A stretch of DNA of 16,579 nucleotides, taken from assembly GCA_035316025.1 (NCBI GenBank), contig DATFXL010000135.1:1-16579 (forward strand), read 5' to 3'. The DNA is from JALZAA01 sp035316025. Its GTDB lineage: Bacteria; Actinomycetota; Acidimicrobiia; IMCC26256; JACDBD01. The number at the start of each line of letters is the position of its first letter. The stretch's first letter is position 1. The position numbers and the translations under genes were made by a program. Shown here one piece after another: positions 8,996 through 16,579 of this stretch. The notes beneath the pieces were generated by a model that did not search any database, had not been told where the DNA came from, and saw only the letters and a list, made by a program, of their open reading frames with translations.

Positions 8996-9979
8996 ATGCG
9001 ATCCGAGCCGCACGAGGTCGTCGTCGTGGCGTTCGACGGCCTCCAGCTCCTCGACCTCGCCGGACCCGTGGAGGTGCTTCGGGCCGCGACCCGCCTCGGG
9101 GCCGCGCCCCCCTACCGGACGGCGATCGCGACGCCGGGTGGCCGACAGGTCCGTTCGGAGAGCGGAGTGTCCGTCGCCGCCGACGTGTCGCTGGCGGATC
9201 TCGCCCGGTCCCGGGGGCGGGTCGACACCCTGGTGGTCGTGGGCGGCGAGGGCACCCGGTCCGTGGTGAGCGACCGCGGCTTCCTCGCCGACCTCGCCGC
9301 CGTCGCCGGCCGGACGCCCCGGATCACTTCCGTGTGCACCGGCTCTTGGGTGCTCGCCGCCGCCGGCCTGCTCGACGGTTACGAGGCCACGACGCACTGG
9401 GCGTCCTGTGGTGCGCTCGCCGACCGACACGCCGGCGTACGGGTGCGCCCCGACCGCATTTACGTCCGCGACCGTGACCGGTGGACGTCGGCGGGCGTGA
9501 CCGCCGGGGTCGACCTCTTTCTCGCCGTCGTCGAGGCGGATCACGGCGCCGACCTGGCCCACCAGGCCGCGGGATGGCTGGTGGTGTTCGTCCAGCGGCC
9601 GGGCGGCCAGGCGCAGTTCAGCGCCCAGCTCCGCTCCCAGCGCGCGACGACCACTTCCGTTGCCGACCTCCAGGCCTGGCTCGGCGATCATCTCGACAAG
9701 GACCTCACCGTCGAAGCGCTGGCGACGCGCGTGGGCATGAGCCCGCGCACGTTCGCGCGTGTGTTTCGCCGCGAGACGGGCACGACGCCGGCCGCGTTCG
9801 TCGAAGAGCTCCGCGTCGAGGCCGCCCGTCGCCTGTTGGAGACCACGGACCTGACCGTCGCCGCCGTCGCCCGTCACGTCGGCATGAAGCATGCCGAGAC
9901 GTTGCACCGTGCCTTTCAGCGGCGTCTCGGCACCACACCCCATCGCTACCGCCAGCACTTCGCCCGGCGGGCTTCCTGA
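8996..9979 (+). CDS. GlxA-type transcriptional regulator: DJ-1/PfpI sensor domain plus AraC DNA-binding domain
   Basis: 327 residues from ATG 8996. Residues 7-180 form a DJ-1/PfpI domain (VVVVAFDGLQLLDLAGPVEV, then TSVCTGSWVLAAAGLLDGYE), with Asp20 and the nucleophile-elbow Cys114 kept. Residues about 225-325 form the AraC domain with two helix-turn-helix units (TVEALATRVGMSPRTFARVF, 238-257, and TVAAVARHVGMKHAETLHRA, 287-306). The family activates or represses nearby catabolic genes. Its neighbour 12 bases downstream is a stand-alone DJ-1 enzyme with the same active-site residues, so sensor and enzyme may see related ligands (inference). The start is uncertain: ATG 8984 and 8987 are in frame and none has a good Shine-Dalgarno; a TTG at 8954 would lie inside the putative operator and is disfavoured. 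Confidence 0.9.
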   Translation: MRSEPHEVVVVAFDGLQLLDLAGPVEVLRAATRLGAAPPYRTAIATPGGRQVRSESGVSVAADVSLADLARSRGRVDTLVVVGGEGTRSVVSDRGFLADLAAVAGRTPRITSVCTGSWVLAAAGLLDGYEATTHWASCGALADRHAGVRVRPDRIYVRDRDRWTSAGVTAGVDLFLAVVEADHGADLAHQAAGWLVVFVQRPGGQAQFSAQLRSQRATTTSVADLQAWLGDHLDKDLTVEALATRVGMSPRTFARVFRRETGTTPAAFVEELRVEAARRLLETTDLTVAAVARHVGMKHAETLHRAFQRRLGTTPHRYRQHFARRAS

Positions 9980-9991
9980 GGAAGGAGCACC

Positions 9992-10648
9992 ATGCAGATC
10001 GCCATCGGCCTCTACCCGGGGTTCACCGCACTGGACGCCATCGGCCCGTATGCCGTCTTCACCAATGTTCCAGGCGCGGACGTCGTCCTGTGCGCCGAGG
10101 AGCAGGGCCCGCTCGCCGACGACAGCGGCTTGCTGCGCCTCGACATCGCCCACGCGTTCGCCGACGTGCCCGAGCCCGACGTACTGCTCGTGCCCGGCGG
10201 ACTGATCACGCGGGTCGTCGCAGCCGAGGGCGGCCCGATCATCGACTGGATCCGTGGCGCCCACGAGACGACGACGTACACGACGTCGGTGTGCACCGGC
10301 GCGCTGCTCCTCGGCGCGGCCGGCGTGTTGCAAGGCCTGCGCGCCACCACTCACTGGCTCGCCTACGACCATCTACGCCGCTACGACGCCGACCCCACCG
10401 AGGAACGCGTGGTGTTCGAAGGGAAGGTCGCAACTGCCGCGGGTGTCTCGGCCGGGATCGACCTCGCGCTCACGCTCGTCGACAAGCTGTACGGCGCCGA
10501 GGTCGCGCAGGCGATCCAGCTGGGCATCGAGTACGACCCCCAGCCGCCGCACGACACGGGCGCGCCGTCGAAGGCGCCGGCCGAGATCCGAGAGCTCGTG
10601 GCCGCGGTCACGGCCGAAGCCGAGGCGGGGCTCACCAGCTCCACGTAG
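9992..10648 (+). CDS. DJ-1/PfpI family protein, isocyanide hydratase-like
   Basis: 218 residues. The fold begins MQIAIGLYPGFTALDAIGPY with Asp15, and the nucleophile elbow is TTSVCTGALLLGAAG with Cys101, followed by LRATTHW. This Asp/Cys-Thr arrangement and the VCTGA...ATTHW stretch are those of isocyanide hydratase (InhA), which hydrates isonitriles to N-formamides. Other DJ-1 proteins (deglycase-like, chaperone-like, ThiJ) share parts of the pattern, so the substrate remains an inference. Translation is favoured by a strong ribosome site (GAAGGAG ending 4 bases before ATG 9992). It lies 12 bases after the regulator gene and is surely co-transcribed with it. It ends 14 bases before the convergent membrane-protein gene. 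Confidence 0.86.
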   Translation: MQIAIGLYPGFTALDAIGPYAVFTNVPGADVVLCAEEQGPLADDSGLLRLDIAHAFADVPEPDVLLVPGGLITRVVAAEGGPIIDWIRGAHETTTYTTSVCTGALLLGAAGVLQGLRATTHWLAYDHLRRYDADPTEERVVFEGKVATAAGVSAGIDLALTLVDKLYGAEVAQAIQLGIEYDPQPPHDTGAPSKAPAEIRELVAAVTAEAEAGLTSST

Positions 10649-10662
10649 CGCGGGGACGCGGG

Positions 10663-11850
10663 TCAGGCGGCGAGCTCCCGGGCCGGCTCCAGCCGAGCGG
10701 GCGCCGGCCGCCATCCCGCCGACTGCAGGAGCCGGACCGACACGGCGGCGAGCAACGCGACGAGGACGCCGTTGCGCGCGGCGAGGACGACCAGCGCCAG
10801 CGTTCCGCCGTGGATGAGCTCGGGCAGGAGGGCCAGCAACGCGACGCTCAGGCCGAACACGACGAACGCGAGGCGCGCCACGAGTCGTTCACCGTGCACA
10901 GCCGCGATCGCGGTGAACGGGAGCAGCCACAGCAGGAACTGCGGCGAGAGCAGGGGCGAGAACACGAGGAAGGCGCTGATCGCGGCCATCGGCGCGAGGC
11001 CGTCGAGCACGCCCGTGCCCCGGGGCTTCGCCCGCGCCGCAAGGATCCACGCGACCGACACGCTCGCGACCAGGGCGAGCAGGAGAAGGCCGCTGACGAC
11101 GCTCGTCACCTCGCCGACCCGCCACGCGCCCGCCTCGATGCGGGGCGTCACGCCGCCGATGCTCCGCACGAGGGCGCCGACGGTGCTCTCGAACTCCCAT
11201 CCCTTGGCGCCACGAAACGTCAGCACCTGCACCGGGCCGTCGATGCCTCCCCACGCGACCCACGCCGCCGTGCCGGCGGCGCCGAGCGCGACGAACGCGC
11301 CGAGGGCCCGCCACGCCCGCCGCACGACGAGCACCGGGATCAGCACGACGGGCCAGAGCTTGGCGAAGCAGGCAATGGCGAGCGCGGCACCGCCCGCGTA
11401 CTGATGTCGCCGACGAACGAGCGCGATCCCGAGCACGGCGAGAAAGACCGACAGCAGGTCGAGCCGGAGGTACAGGAAGGGATAGAGGAGGAACGGCAGG
11501 CCGAGCACGAGGTAGGCGATTCCGGCCCGGCGGCCCCATCCCCAGGCGACGACGGCGGCGATCGCCAGGTCGACGACGAGCTGTGACCACATGAGGCGCA
11601 CGGTCGTCGACCGGAAGCTGCCCCCGTCGATGACTTCGATCGCCGCCACCATGACCGGCGGGTACTCGACCTCGAAGTCTCGGTACGGCCGGCCCTCGAA
11701 ACTCGCGATCTTGTGGAACCGACGCGCGTCGCCGGGCAGGATCCGGTACTTGCTCGGGGCGGTCGCGTCGGACGAGAGCGCGACGGGAACGACGGCGACG
11801 TGCACCGCCGCCAGGAGCAGGAAGACGAGCAGGAAGCGCCGGCCAGACAC
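10663..11850 (-). CDS. Polytopic membrane glycosyltransferase, GT87/DUF2029-like (GT-C fold)
   Basis: 395 residues from GTG 11850, with about ten hydrophobic segments (for example 6-25, 85-104, 111-128, 132-146, 165-177, 184-200, 252-271, 287-311, 326-343, 350-372). Conserved features of polyprenyl-phosphate-sugar-dependent GT-C enzymes are visible: an acidic residue in the first extracytoplasmic loop (Asp41), EVEYPP (60-65), RLDLLSVFLAVLG (129-141), CFAKLWPVVLIP (161-172) and SPLLSPQFLLWLLP (298-311). PimE-like mannosyltransferases of this family decorate glycolipids on the outer face of the membrane, but the acceptor here cannot be told. Upstream in-frame GTGs at 11907 and 11973 would add 19 or 41 non-hydrophobic residues; 11973 runs into the nadA leader and is unlikely. 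None has a clear Shine-Dalgarno. Divergent from nadA, convergent with the DJ-1 gene. Confidence 0.8.
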   Translation of the reverse strand: MSGRRFLLVFLLLAAVHVAVVPVALSSDATAPSKYRILPGDARRFHKIASFEGRPYRDFEVEYPPVMVAAIEVIDGGSFRSTTVRLMWSQLVVDLAIAAVVAWGWGRRAGIAYLVLGLPFLLYPFLYLRLDLLSVFLAVLGIALVRRRHQYAGGAALAIACFAKLWPVVLIPVLVVRRAWRALGAFVALGAAGTAAWVAWGGIDGPVQVLTFRGAKGWEFESTVGALVRSIGGVTPRIEAGAWRVGEVTSVVSGLLLLALVASVSVAWILAARAKPRGTGVLDGLAPMAAISAFLVFSPLLSPQFLLWLLPFTAIAAVHGERLVARLAFVVFGLSVALLALLPELIHGGTLALVVLAARNGVLVALLAAVSVRLLQSAGWRPAPARLEPARELAA

Positions 11851-11937
11851 CGCTGCCGACGTAATCGATCCCGGATGAGAACGCGGTGAGCCGCTGGTGA
11901 GCTGCACGATGGGGCGAGGACCTGCTCGGGTGGGCGT

Positions 11938-11943
11938 TACACT
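11938..11943 (+). promoter_or_regulatory. Possible -10 box (TACACT) for nadA
   Basis: TACACT fits the actinobacterial -10 pattern TAnnnT. A start about 7 bases later (near 11950) would place the whole structured leader in the transcript. I see no matching -35 element. Confidence 0.35.
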
Positions 11944-11950
11944 ACGTGCA

Positions 11951-11971
11951 GGCCGGCCTGGCATTCCGGCC
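11951..11971 (+). other. Upstream hairpin in the nadA leader
   Basis: GGCCGG (11951-11956) and CCGGCC (11966-11971) can form a perfect 6-bp stem with a 9-base loop, eight bases before the larger structure. It may be a further domain of the leader, part of the promoter region, or chance in GC-rich DNA. Confidence 0.35.
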
Positions 11972-11978
11972 ACATATC

Positions 11979-12042
11979 AGTCCCGGGGCCGACAACCCCG
12001 CGGTGGGCGACCAGGCTGTCCCCGCCGGCCCGTACCGGGACT
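11979..12042 (+). promoter_or_regulatory. Structured nadA leader RNA, candidate NAD-sensing riboswitch
   Basis: Nested pairing seen directly: outer stem AGTCCCG (11979-11985) with CGGGACT (12036-12042); inner stem GGGCC (11986-11990) with GGCCC (12027-12031), leaving GTAC as a 3' bulge; a 5' bulge GACAACCCC (11991-11999); stem GCGG (12000-12003) with CCGC (12022-12025), and a single-base 3' linker (C12026). The apical part can also re-pair as GGTGGG/CCCGCC plus GAC/GTC with one bulged C. From memory, the class I NAD+ riboswitch (nadA motif of Acidobacteria) has a stem, a 5' bulge of nearly the same sequence (ACAACCCCG), a short second stem and a one-base 3' linker. Gene context (nadA) agrees. 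The apical loop does not obviously match the known class, so identity with it is unproven. Confidence 0.55.
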
Positions 12043-12054
12043 TCCCGAAAGGGA
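12043..12054 (+). promoter_or_regulatory. GAAA-tetraloop hairpin enclosing the nadA Shine-Dalgarno
   Basis: TCCC (12043-12046) pairs with GGGA (12051-12054) around a GAAA tetraloop. GGGA is the only Shine-Dalgarno-like sequence for nadA, 8 bases before ATG 12063, so this hairpin would hide it. It begins on the base after the outer leader stem, so the two could stack. This makes a plausible translational expression platform. Confidence 0.5.
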
Positions 12055-12062
12055 TCGAACCC

Positions 12063-13187
12063 ATGTTGCGACTCCAGGCCCTCCTGCCGGACCGGTACAC
12101 CCTTGCGTCGCCGGATGAGCTCGACGACTGGATCGGCGCCGCCAAGGCGACCCTCGGCTCGAAGCTCCTCGTCCTCGGGCACCACTACCAGCGCCCCGAG
12201 GTCATCAAGTGGGCCGACGCCCGGGGAGACTCGTTCAAGCTGGCGCGATTCGCCGCCGACAACGACCCGGCGACCGACATCGTGTTCTGCGGTGTCCACT
12301 TCATGGCCGAATCGGCGGACATCCTCACCGGGGACCACCAACGTGTCGTCCTCCCCGACCTCAACGCCGGGTGCTCCATGGCCGACATGGCCGACCTCGA
12401 CCAGGTCGAGGAGTGCTGGGACGCCCTCGCCAGCGTCACCGACGTCGAGCGCATCGTCCCGATCACGTACATGAACTCGTCGGCGGCGCTGAAGGCGTTC
12501 GTTGGCGAGCACGGCGGCGCGGTGTGCACGAGCTCGAACGCCCGCGCCATCCTCGAATGGGCGCTGGCCCGGGGGGACAAGGTCCTCTTCTTCCCCGATC
12601 AGCACCTCGGCCGAAACACCGGGTTCGACATGGGCTTCGACGAAGTCGACATGCGCGTGTGGAACCCCCGTGCCGACCTCGGCGGGTTGGAGGAGCGCGA
12701 CATCAAGGACGCGACCTTCCTGCTCTGGAAAGGCCACTGCTCCGTGCACCAGCGGTTCCGGATCGAGCACGTCGAGGCGTTCCGCTCCGAGCACCCCGAC
12801 GGCGAGGTGATCGTGCACCCCGAGTGCGCACACGAGGTCGTCGAGCTCGCCGACCGTGTGGGGTCGACGGAGCGGATCCTCGAGTGGGTCGAAGCGGCGC
12901 CGCCGGGATCGGCTGTCGGCGTGGGGACCGAGATCCACATGGTGCAGCGCATGGCCGAGGAGCACGCCGACAAGACGGTGGTGTCCCTGGACCCGCTGAT
13001 CTGCCCGTGCTCGACGATGTTCCGTATCGACGGCCCGCACCTCGCCTGGTGTCTCGAGTCGCTCGTCGGCGGCGAGCTCGTCAACCAGATCGTCGTCGAC
13101 GAGCGCACGGCCGAATGGGCGCGCGTCGCGCTGCAACGCATGCTCGACCTCCCCGGGGCGCCAACCGCAGCCGCCAGGGTCGACTGA
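12063..13187 (+). CDS. nadA: Quinolinate synthase NadA
   Basis: 374 residues, similar in length to the Bacillus-type NadA. It condenses iminoaspartate with dihydroxyacetone phosphate to quinolinate, the precursor of NAD, using a [4Fe-4S] cluster. Family blocks are LGHHYQRPEVIKWADARGDS (38-57), DLNAGCSMADM (99-109), TYMNSS (135-140), WKGHCSVHQRF (222-232), VHPECAHEVV (251-260), VGTEIHMV and LICPCSTMFRI (312-322). Likely cluster ligands are Cys104, Cys226 and Cys314 or Cys316. ATG 12063 is chosen over the upstream in-frame GTG 11946 because the extension would be translated from the structured leader and is not conserved. No nadB or nadC lies nearby, so the iminoaspartate-forming enzyme must be encoded elsewhere. 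Confidence 0.96.
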   Translation: MLRLQALLPDRYTLASPDELDDWIGAAKATLGSKLLVLGHHYQRPEVIKWADARGDSFKLARFAADNDPATDIVFCGVHFMAESADILTGDHQRVVLPDLNAGCSMADMADLDQVEECWDALASVTDVERIVPITYMNSSAALKAFVGEHGGAVCTSSNARAILEWALARGDKVLFFPDQHLGRNTGFDMGFDEVDMRVWNPRADLGGLEERDIKDATFLLWKGHCSVHQRFRIEHVEAFRSEHPDGEVIVHPECAHEVVELADRVGSTERILEWVEAAPPGSAVGVGTEIHMVQRMAEEHADKTVVSLDPLICPCSTMFRIDGPHLAWCLESLVGGELVNQIVVDERTAEWARVALQRMLDLPGAPTAAARVD

Positions 13188-13216
13188 CCCACGCGACATA
13201 CGCGTGCACGCAGCCC

Positions 13217-13227
13217 GCTCCGGGAGC
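13217..13227 (+). terminator. Weak hairpin between nadA and the convergent methyltransferase
   Basis: GCTC-CGG-GAGC is followed by TCTATATA. It is short and lacks a true T-run. It is the only hairpin in the 41-base convergent interval, where both genes need to end. Confidence 0.25.
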
Positions 13228-13228
13228 T

Positions 13229-13951
13229 CTATATACCCATCTTCCGGGTCACCAGCAGCAGGAGGCGCGGGATGGTCGCCGCGTCCTTGTACTCGGGAGC
13301 GCGCGCGAGCAGGCCGGCCGCCGGGGGCGGTTCGTCGACGTGCTCGATCAGCAGGCCATGGGCGGCGAGCTCGTTCACGTACCGGTGCAGCGCCCGGTGC
13401 ATGAACGGCAGGTCGACGCCGGGGGCCACCTCCTCCATGGCGACGTCGTCGGGCAGGTAGGGACCGACGCGCCAGTACTGCTCGTCGAGGATGTGATCGA
13501 TCACCCAGCCGCTCCCGGGCGCCTGTAGCAGCGGATGGTTCAGGAACAGCACGAACCGTCCATCCGGCGCCAGCACGCGCGCAGTCTCGGACACCGCCGG
13601 CTCGAACGGGTCGAGGTGCTCGAACACGAGGCACGACACGACGGCGTCGAACGATTCGGCGCGCAGCGGCATCGCCTCGGCACCCGCCCGCGCGTACACC
13701 GGGCCGCCGCCGCGCACCCGAGCCGTCGCCACCTGCGCCGCCGTCGGGTCGATACCCACGACCTCGGCGCCGAGAGCGGCTACGCGCCGGGCGACCTGCC
13801 CCTCCCCGCACCCGAGGTCGAGGACCCGCGCCGTGCCGGCGAGGTGCTCGTCGACCAGCGGCAGGAGCTGCTCCTCGTACTCGGGATCGACGCCGTCGGT
13901 GAACTTCTCCTGCCACCAGCCGGCGTGCCGTTCCCACGGGTCGCTGCTCAT
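13229..13951 (-). CDS. Class I SAM-dependent methyltransferase (Methyltransf_11 type)
   Basis: 240 residues. SAM-binding motif I is VLDLGCGEGQVARRVAALGA (43-62), motif II VVGIDPTAAQV (64-74), and the post-motif region SFDAVVSCLVFEHLDPFEPA with ARVLAPDGRFVLFLNHPLLQ is typical of small cytosolic methyltransferases. The substrate cannot be predicted; the domain is shared by quinone, lipid and small-molecule methyltransferases. After the Rossmann core a stretch with YWRVGPYLPDD...PFMHRALHRYVNEL forms the variable cap. ATG 13951 has no Shine-Dalgarno, so the mRNA may be leaderless or have a weak site. It is divergent from the XRE gene, sharing an interval of about 40 bases that contains a perfect palindrome, so the XRE protein may also control it (inference). 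Confidence 0.85.
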   Translation of the reverse strand: MSSDPWERHAGWWQEKFTDGVDPEYEEQLLPLVDEHLAGTARVLDLGCGEGQVARRVAALGAEVVGIDPTAAQVATARVRGGGPVYARAGAEAMPLRAESFDAVVSCLVFEHLDPFEPAVSETARVLAPDGRFVLFLNHPLLQAPGSGWVIDHILDEQYWRVGPYLPDDVAMEEVAPGVDLPFMHRALHRYVNELAAHGLLIEHVDEPPPAAGLLARAPEYKDAATIPRLLLLVTRKMGI

Positions 13952-13971
13952 ATTGGGAATAGCCGATAGCT

Positions 13972-13989
13972 CATATGGGTTACCATATG
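13972..13989. promoter_or_regulatory. Perfect palindrome, candidate operator of the XRE regulator
   Basis: CATATGG (13972-13978) and CCATATG (13983-13989) are a perfect 7-bp inverted repeat around GTTA, with two more matching bases on each side after one mismatch (GC at 13969-13970, GC at 13991-13992). The site lies between the divergent methyltransferase and XRE genes and ends three bases before ATG 13993. Size and symmetry suit a dimeric XRE repressor. It also contains TACCAT (13981-13986), a possible -10 box. Confidence 0.6.
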
Positions 13990-13992
13990 CGC

Positions 13993-14334
13993 ATGGCGAA
14001 GGATCGTCCGGACCGGCACACGCTGAGCGACCTCGGGAGCGGCCGCCTCATCCGGGAGGCGCGTCGCCTCGGCGGGCTCACGCAGGCCGAGCTCGCCCGC
14101 CGGCTGGGCACGACCCAGTCCGCCGTGTCGAACTGGGAGCGCGGGGTCGATATCCCCCGCGTCGACACCCTGGCCCGCATCCTCGAGGCGTGCGGGTTCG
14201 AGGCCGATCTGACGTTCCGCCGTCTCGACGACGTGGACCGGGCGCAGCTGCGCCAGAACCTGGCGATGACGCCGGCGGCGCGGCTCGAATCGGTGCGGAA
14301 CGTCTCGAAGCTCCGCGAGCTCGCCCGTGCCTGA
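13993..14334 (+). CDS. XRE-family helix-turn-helix regulator, probable antitoxin of the following nucleotidyltransferase
   Basis: 113 residues from ATG 13993. The helix-turn-helix is LTQAELARRLGTTQSAVSNW (29-48), a clear XRE/Cro-type motif. The tail (QLRQNLAMTPAARLESVRNV, 85-104) resembles the C-terminal extension of regulators paired with nucleotidyltransferase genes. In-frame ATGs at 13975 and 13987 lie inside the palindrome. ATG 13993 begins the conserved protein and is six bases after a TACCAT box, which would give a leaderless transcript; no Shine-Dalgarno is present for any of the three. It overlaps the next gene by 8 bases. Known partners of this kind act as antitoxins and repress their own operon; that role here is inferred from layout. 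Confidence 0.85.
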   Translation: MAKDRPDRHTLSDLGSGRLIREARRLGGLTQAELARRLGTTQSAVSNWERGVDIPRVDTLARILEACGFEADLTFRRLDDVDRAQLRQNLAMTPAARLESVRNVSKLRELARA

Positions 14335-14833
14335 GCCGCTGCAACCCCAGGAGCTGTTCACCGTCCTGGCCCGCCATCACGTCGACTACGTGCTCATCGG
14401 CGGGCTGGCGGCGACCCTGCACGGGTCATCAGCCCTCACGAACGACGCCGACATCTGTCCCGATCGTTCGCCCGACAACCTCGAACGGCTCGCCGCTGCA
14501 CTCCTCGAAATGGCTGCGCGCATTCGTACGGATGACCATCCCGAAGGGATCCCCTTGGCCGCGGATGCAGACTTCCTGCGGCGCATGCAGCTCGTCAACC
14601 TCACGACCCGATACGGGGACTTCGACATCGCGTTCCAGCCGGGCGGAAGCGACGGATACGAGGCCCTTTCCGAACGGGGAATCGACGTCGAGGTCGACGG
14701 CACCATCGTGCGCGTGGCATCCCTTCCCGACATCATCCGCTCGAAGGAGGCGGCCGACAGGCCGAAGGATCGTGCCACGCTCCCAATCCTCTACGCGCTC
14801 CAGGACGAGATCGCCAGGAGGGAGCGCGGTTAG
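14327..14833 (+). CDS. Nucleotidyltransferase, AbiEii/MenT-like, probable toxin
   Basis: 168 residues. The polymerase-beta-type nucleotidyltransferase core is visible: VDYVLIGGLAATLHGSSALT (19-38) with Gly25-Gly26, the metal-binding DxD at Asp40 and Asp42 (TNDADICPD), a third acidic site in YGDFDIAF (97-103; Asp98 or Asp100), and the helix VASLPDIIRSKEAADRPKD (130-148), typical of the AbiEii/DUF1814 group. Members such as AbiEii and MenT transfer nucleotides to targets; MenT blocks tRNA charging. Whether this one is a toxin or a housekeeping transferase cannot be read from the sequence. GTG 14327 overlaps the XRE stop (GTGCCTGA), so the pair is co-translated. It ends 6 bases before the convergent uvrA. 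Confidence 0.85.
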   Translation: MPEPLQPQELFTVLARHHVDYVLIGGLAATLHGSSALTNDADICPDRSPDNLERLAAALLEMAARIRTDDHPEGIPLAADADFLRRMQLVNLTTRYGDFDIAFQPGGSDGYEALSERGIDVEVDGTIVRVASLPDIIRSKEAADRPKDRATLPILYALQDEIARRERG

Positions 14834-14839
14834 CTCTCG

Positions 14840-16579
<1,740 letters not shown>

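Noticed and set aside
9481..11586. 701-codon plus-strand frame across the regulator, DJ-1 gene and the membrane-protein gene
   Set aside because: It spans genes on both strands and its translation is Arg-rich with no recognisable domain.
11946..12062. N-terminal extension of NadA from GTG 11946
   Set aside because: The 39 added residues are not a NadA feature and correspond exactly to the structured leader; ATG 12063 has a ribosome site.
11937..13937. 666-codon minus-strand frame opposite nadA
   Set aside because: It is antisense to nadA and out of frame with the methyltransferase it also crosses; composition is that of a shadow frame.

Overview
The window is high-GC, densely packed bacterial DNA. 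Gene order and protein types point to an actinobacterium, possibly of the Acidimicrobiia; this is an inference from the genes, not a phylogenetic placement. The backbone is the block uvrC-rapZ-yvcK-gap-pgk-tpiA-secG, read on the minus strand from 8906 down to 1964 with overlaps or very short gaps. A GC-rich hairpin and a tRNA-Leu(GAG) follow it. The block joins DNA repair (uvrC), an RNase-adaptor-type P-loop protein (rapZ), a gluconeogenesis/cell-wall factor (yvcK), three consecutive enzymes of lower glycolysis and a subunit of the Sec translocon. The sporulation regulator gene whiA, usually found between yvcK and gap in actinobacteria, is missing. A partial uvrA lies at the right edge on the minus strand.

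Left end (1-1897): a partial epoxide hydrolase (minus), a 282-base gap holding only a doubtful 33-codon reading frame, a RibD-C/dihydrofolate-reductase-like protein (minus), a 257-base stretch in which I see no gene, then the tRNA.

Middle (8907-10648): divergent from uvrC is a two-gene plus-strand unit. It holds a GlxA-type AraC regulator whose sensor domain has the DJ-1/PfpI fold, and, 12 bases later, a stand-alone DJ-1/PfpI enzyme resembling isocyanide hydratase. Sensor and enzyme share the same Asp and Cys site. Repeats in the divergent intergenic region look like the regulator's operator.

Right part (10663-14833): a polytopic GT87-like glycosyltransferase (minus) is divergent from nadA (plus). 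The roughly 110-base nadA leader contains a strong nested stem structure with an ACAACCCC bulge, followed by a GAAA-tetraloop hairpin that holds the Shine-Dalgarno bases. I regard it as a candidate NAD-type riboswitch and the most interesting element of the window. After nadA come a convergent SAM-dependent methyltransferase (minus) and a divergent XRE-regulator/nucleotidyltransferase pair (plus) that looks like a toxin-antitoxin module and has a perfect palindrome over its start region.
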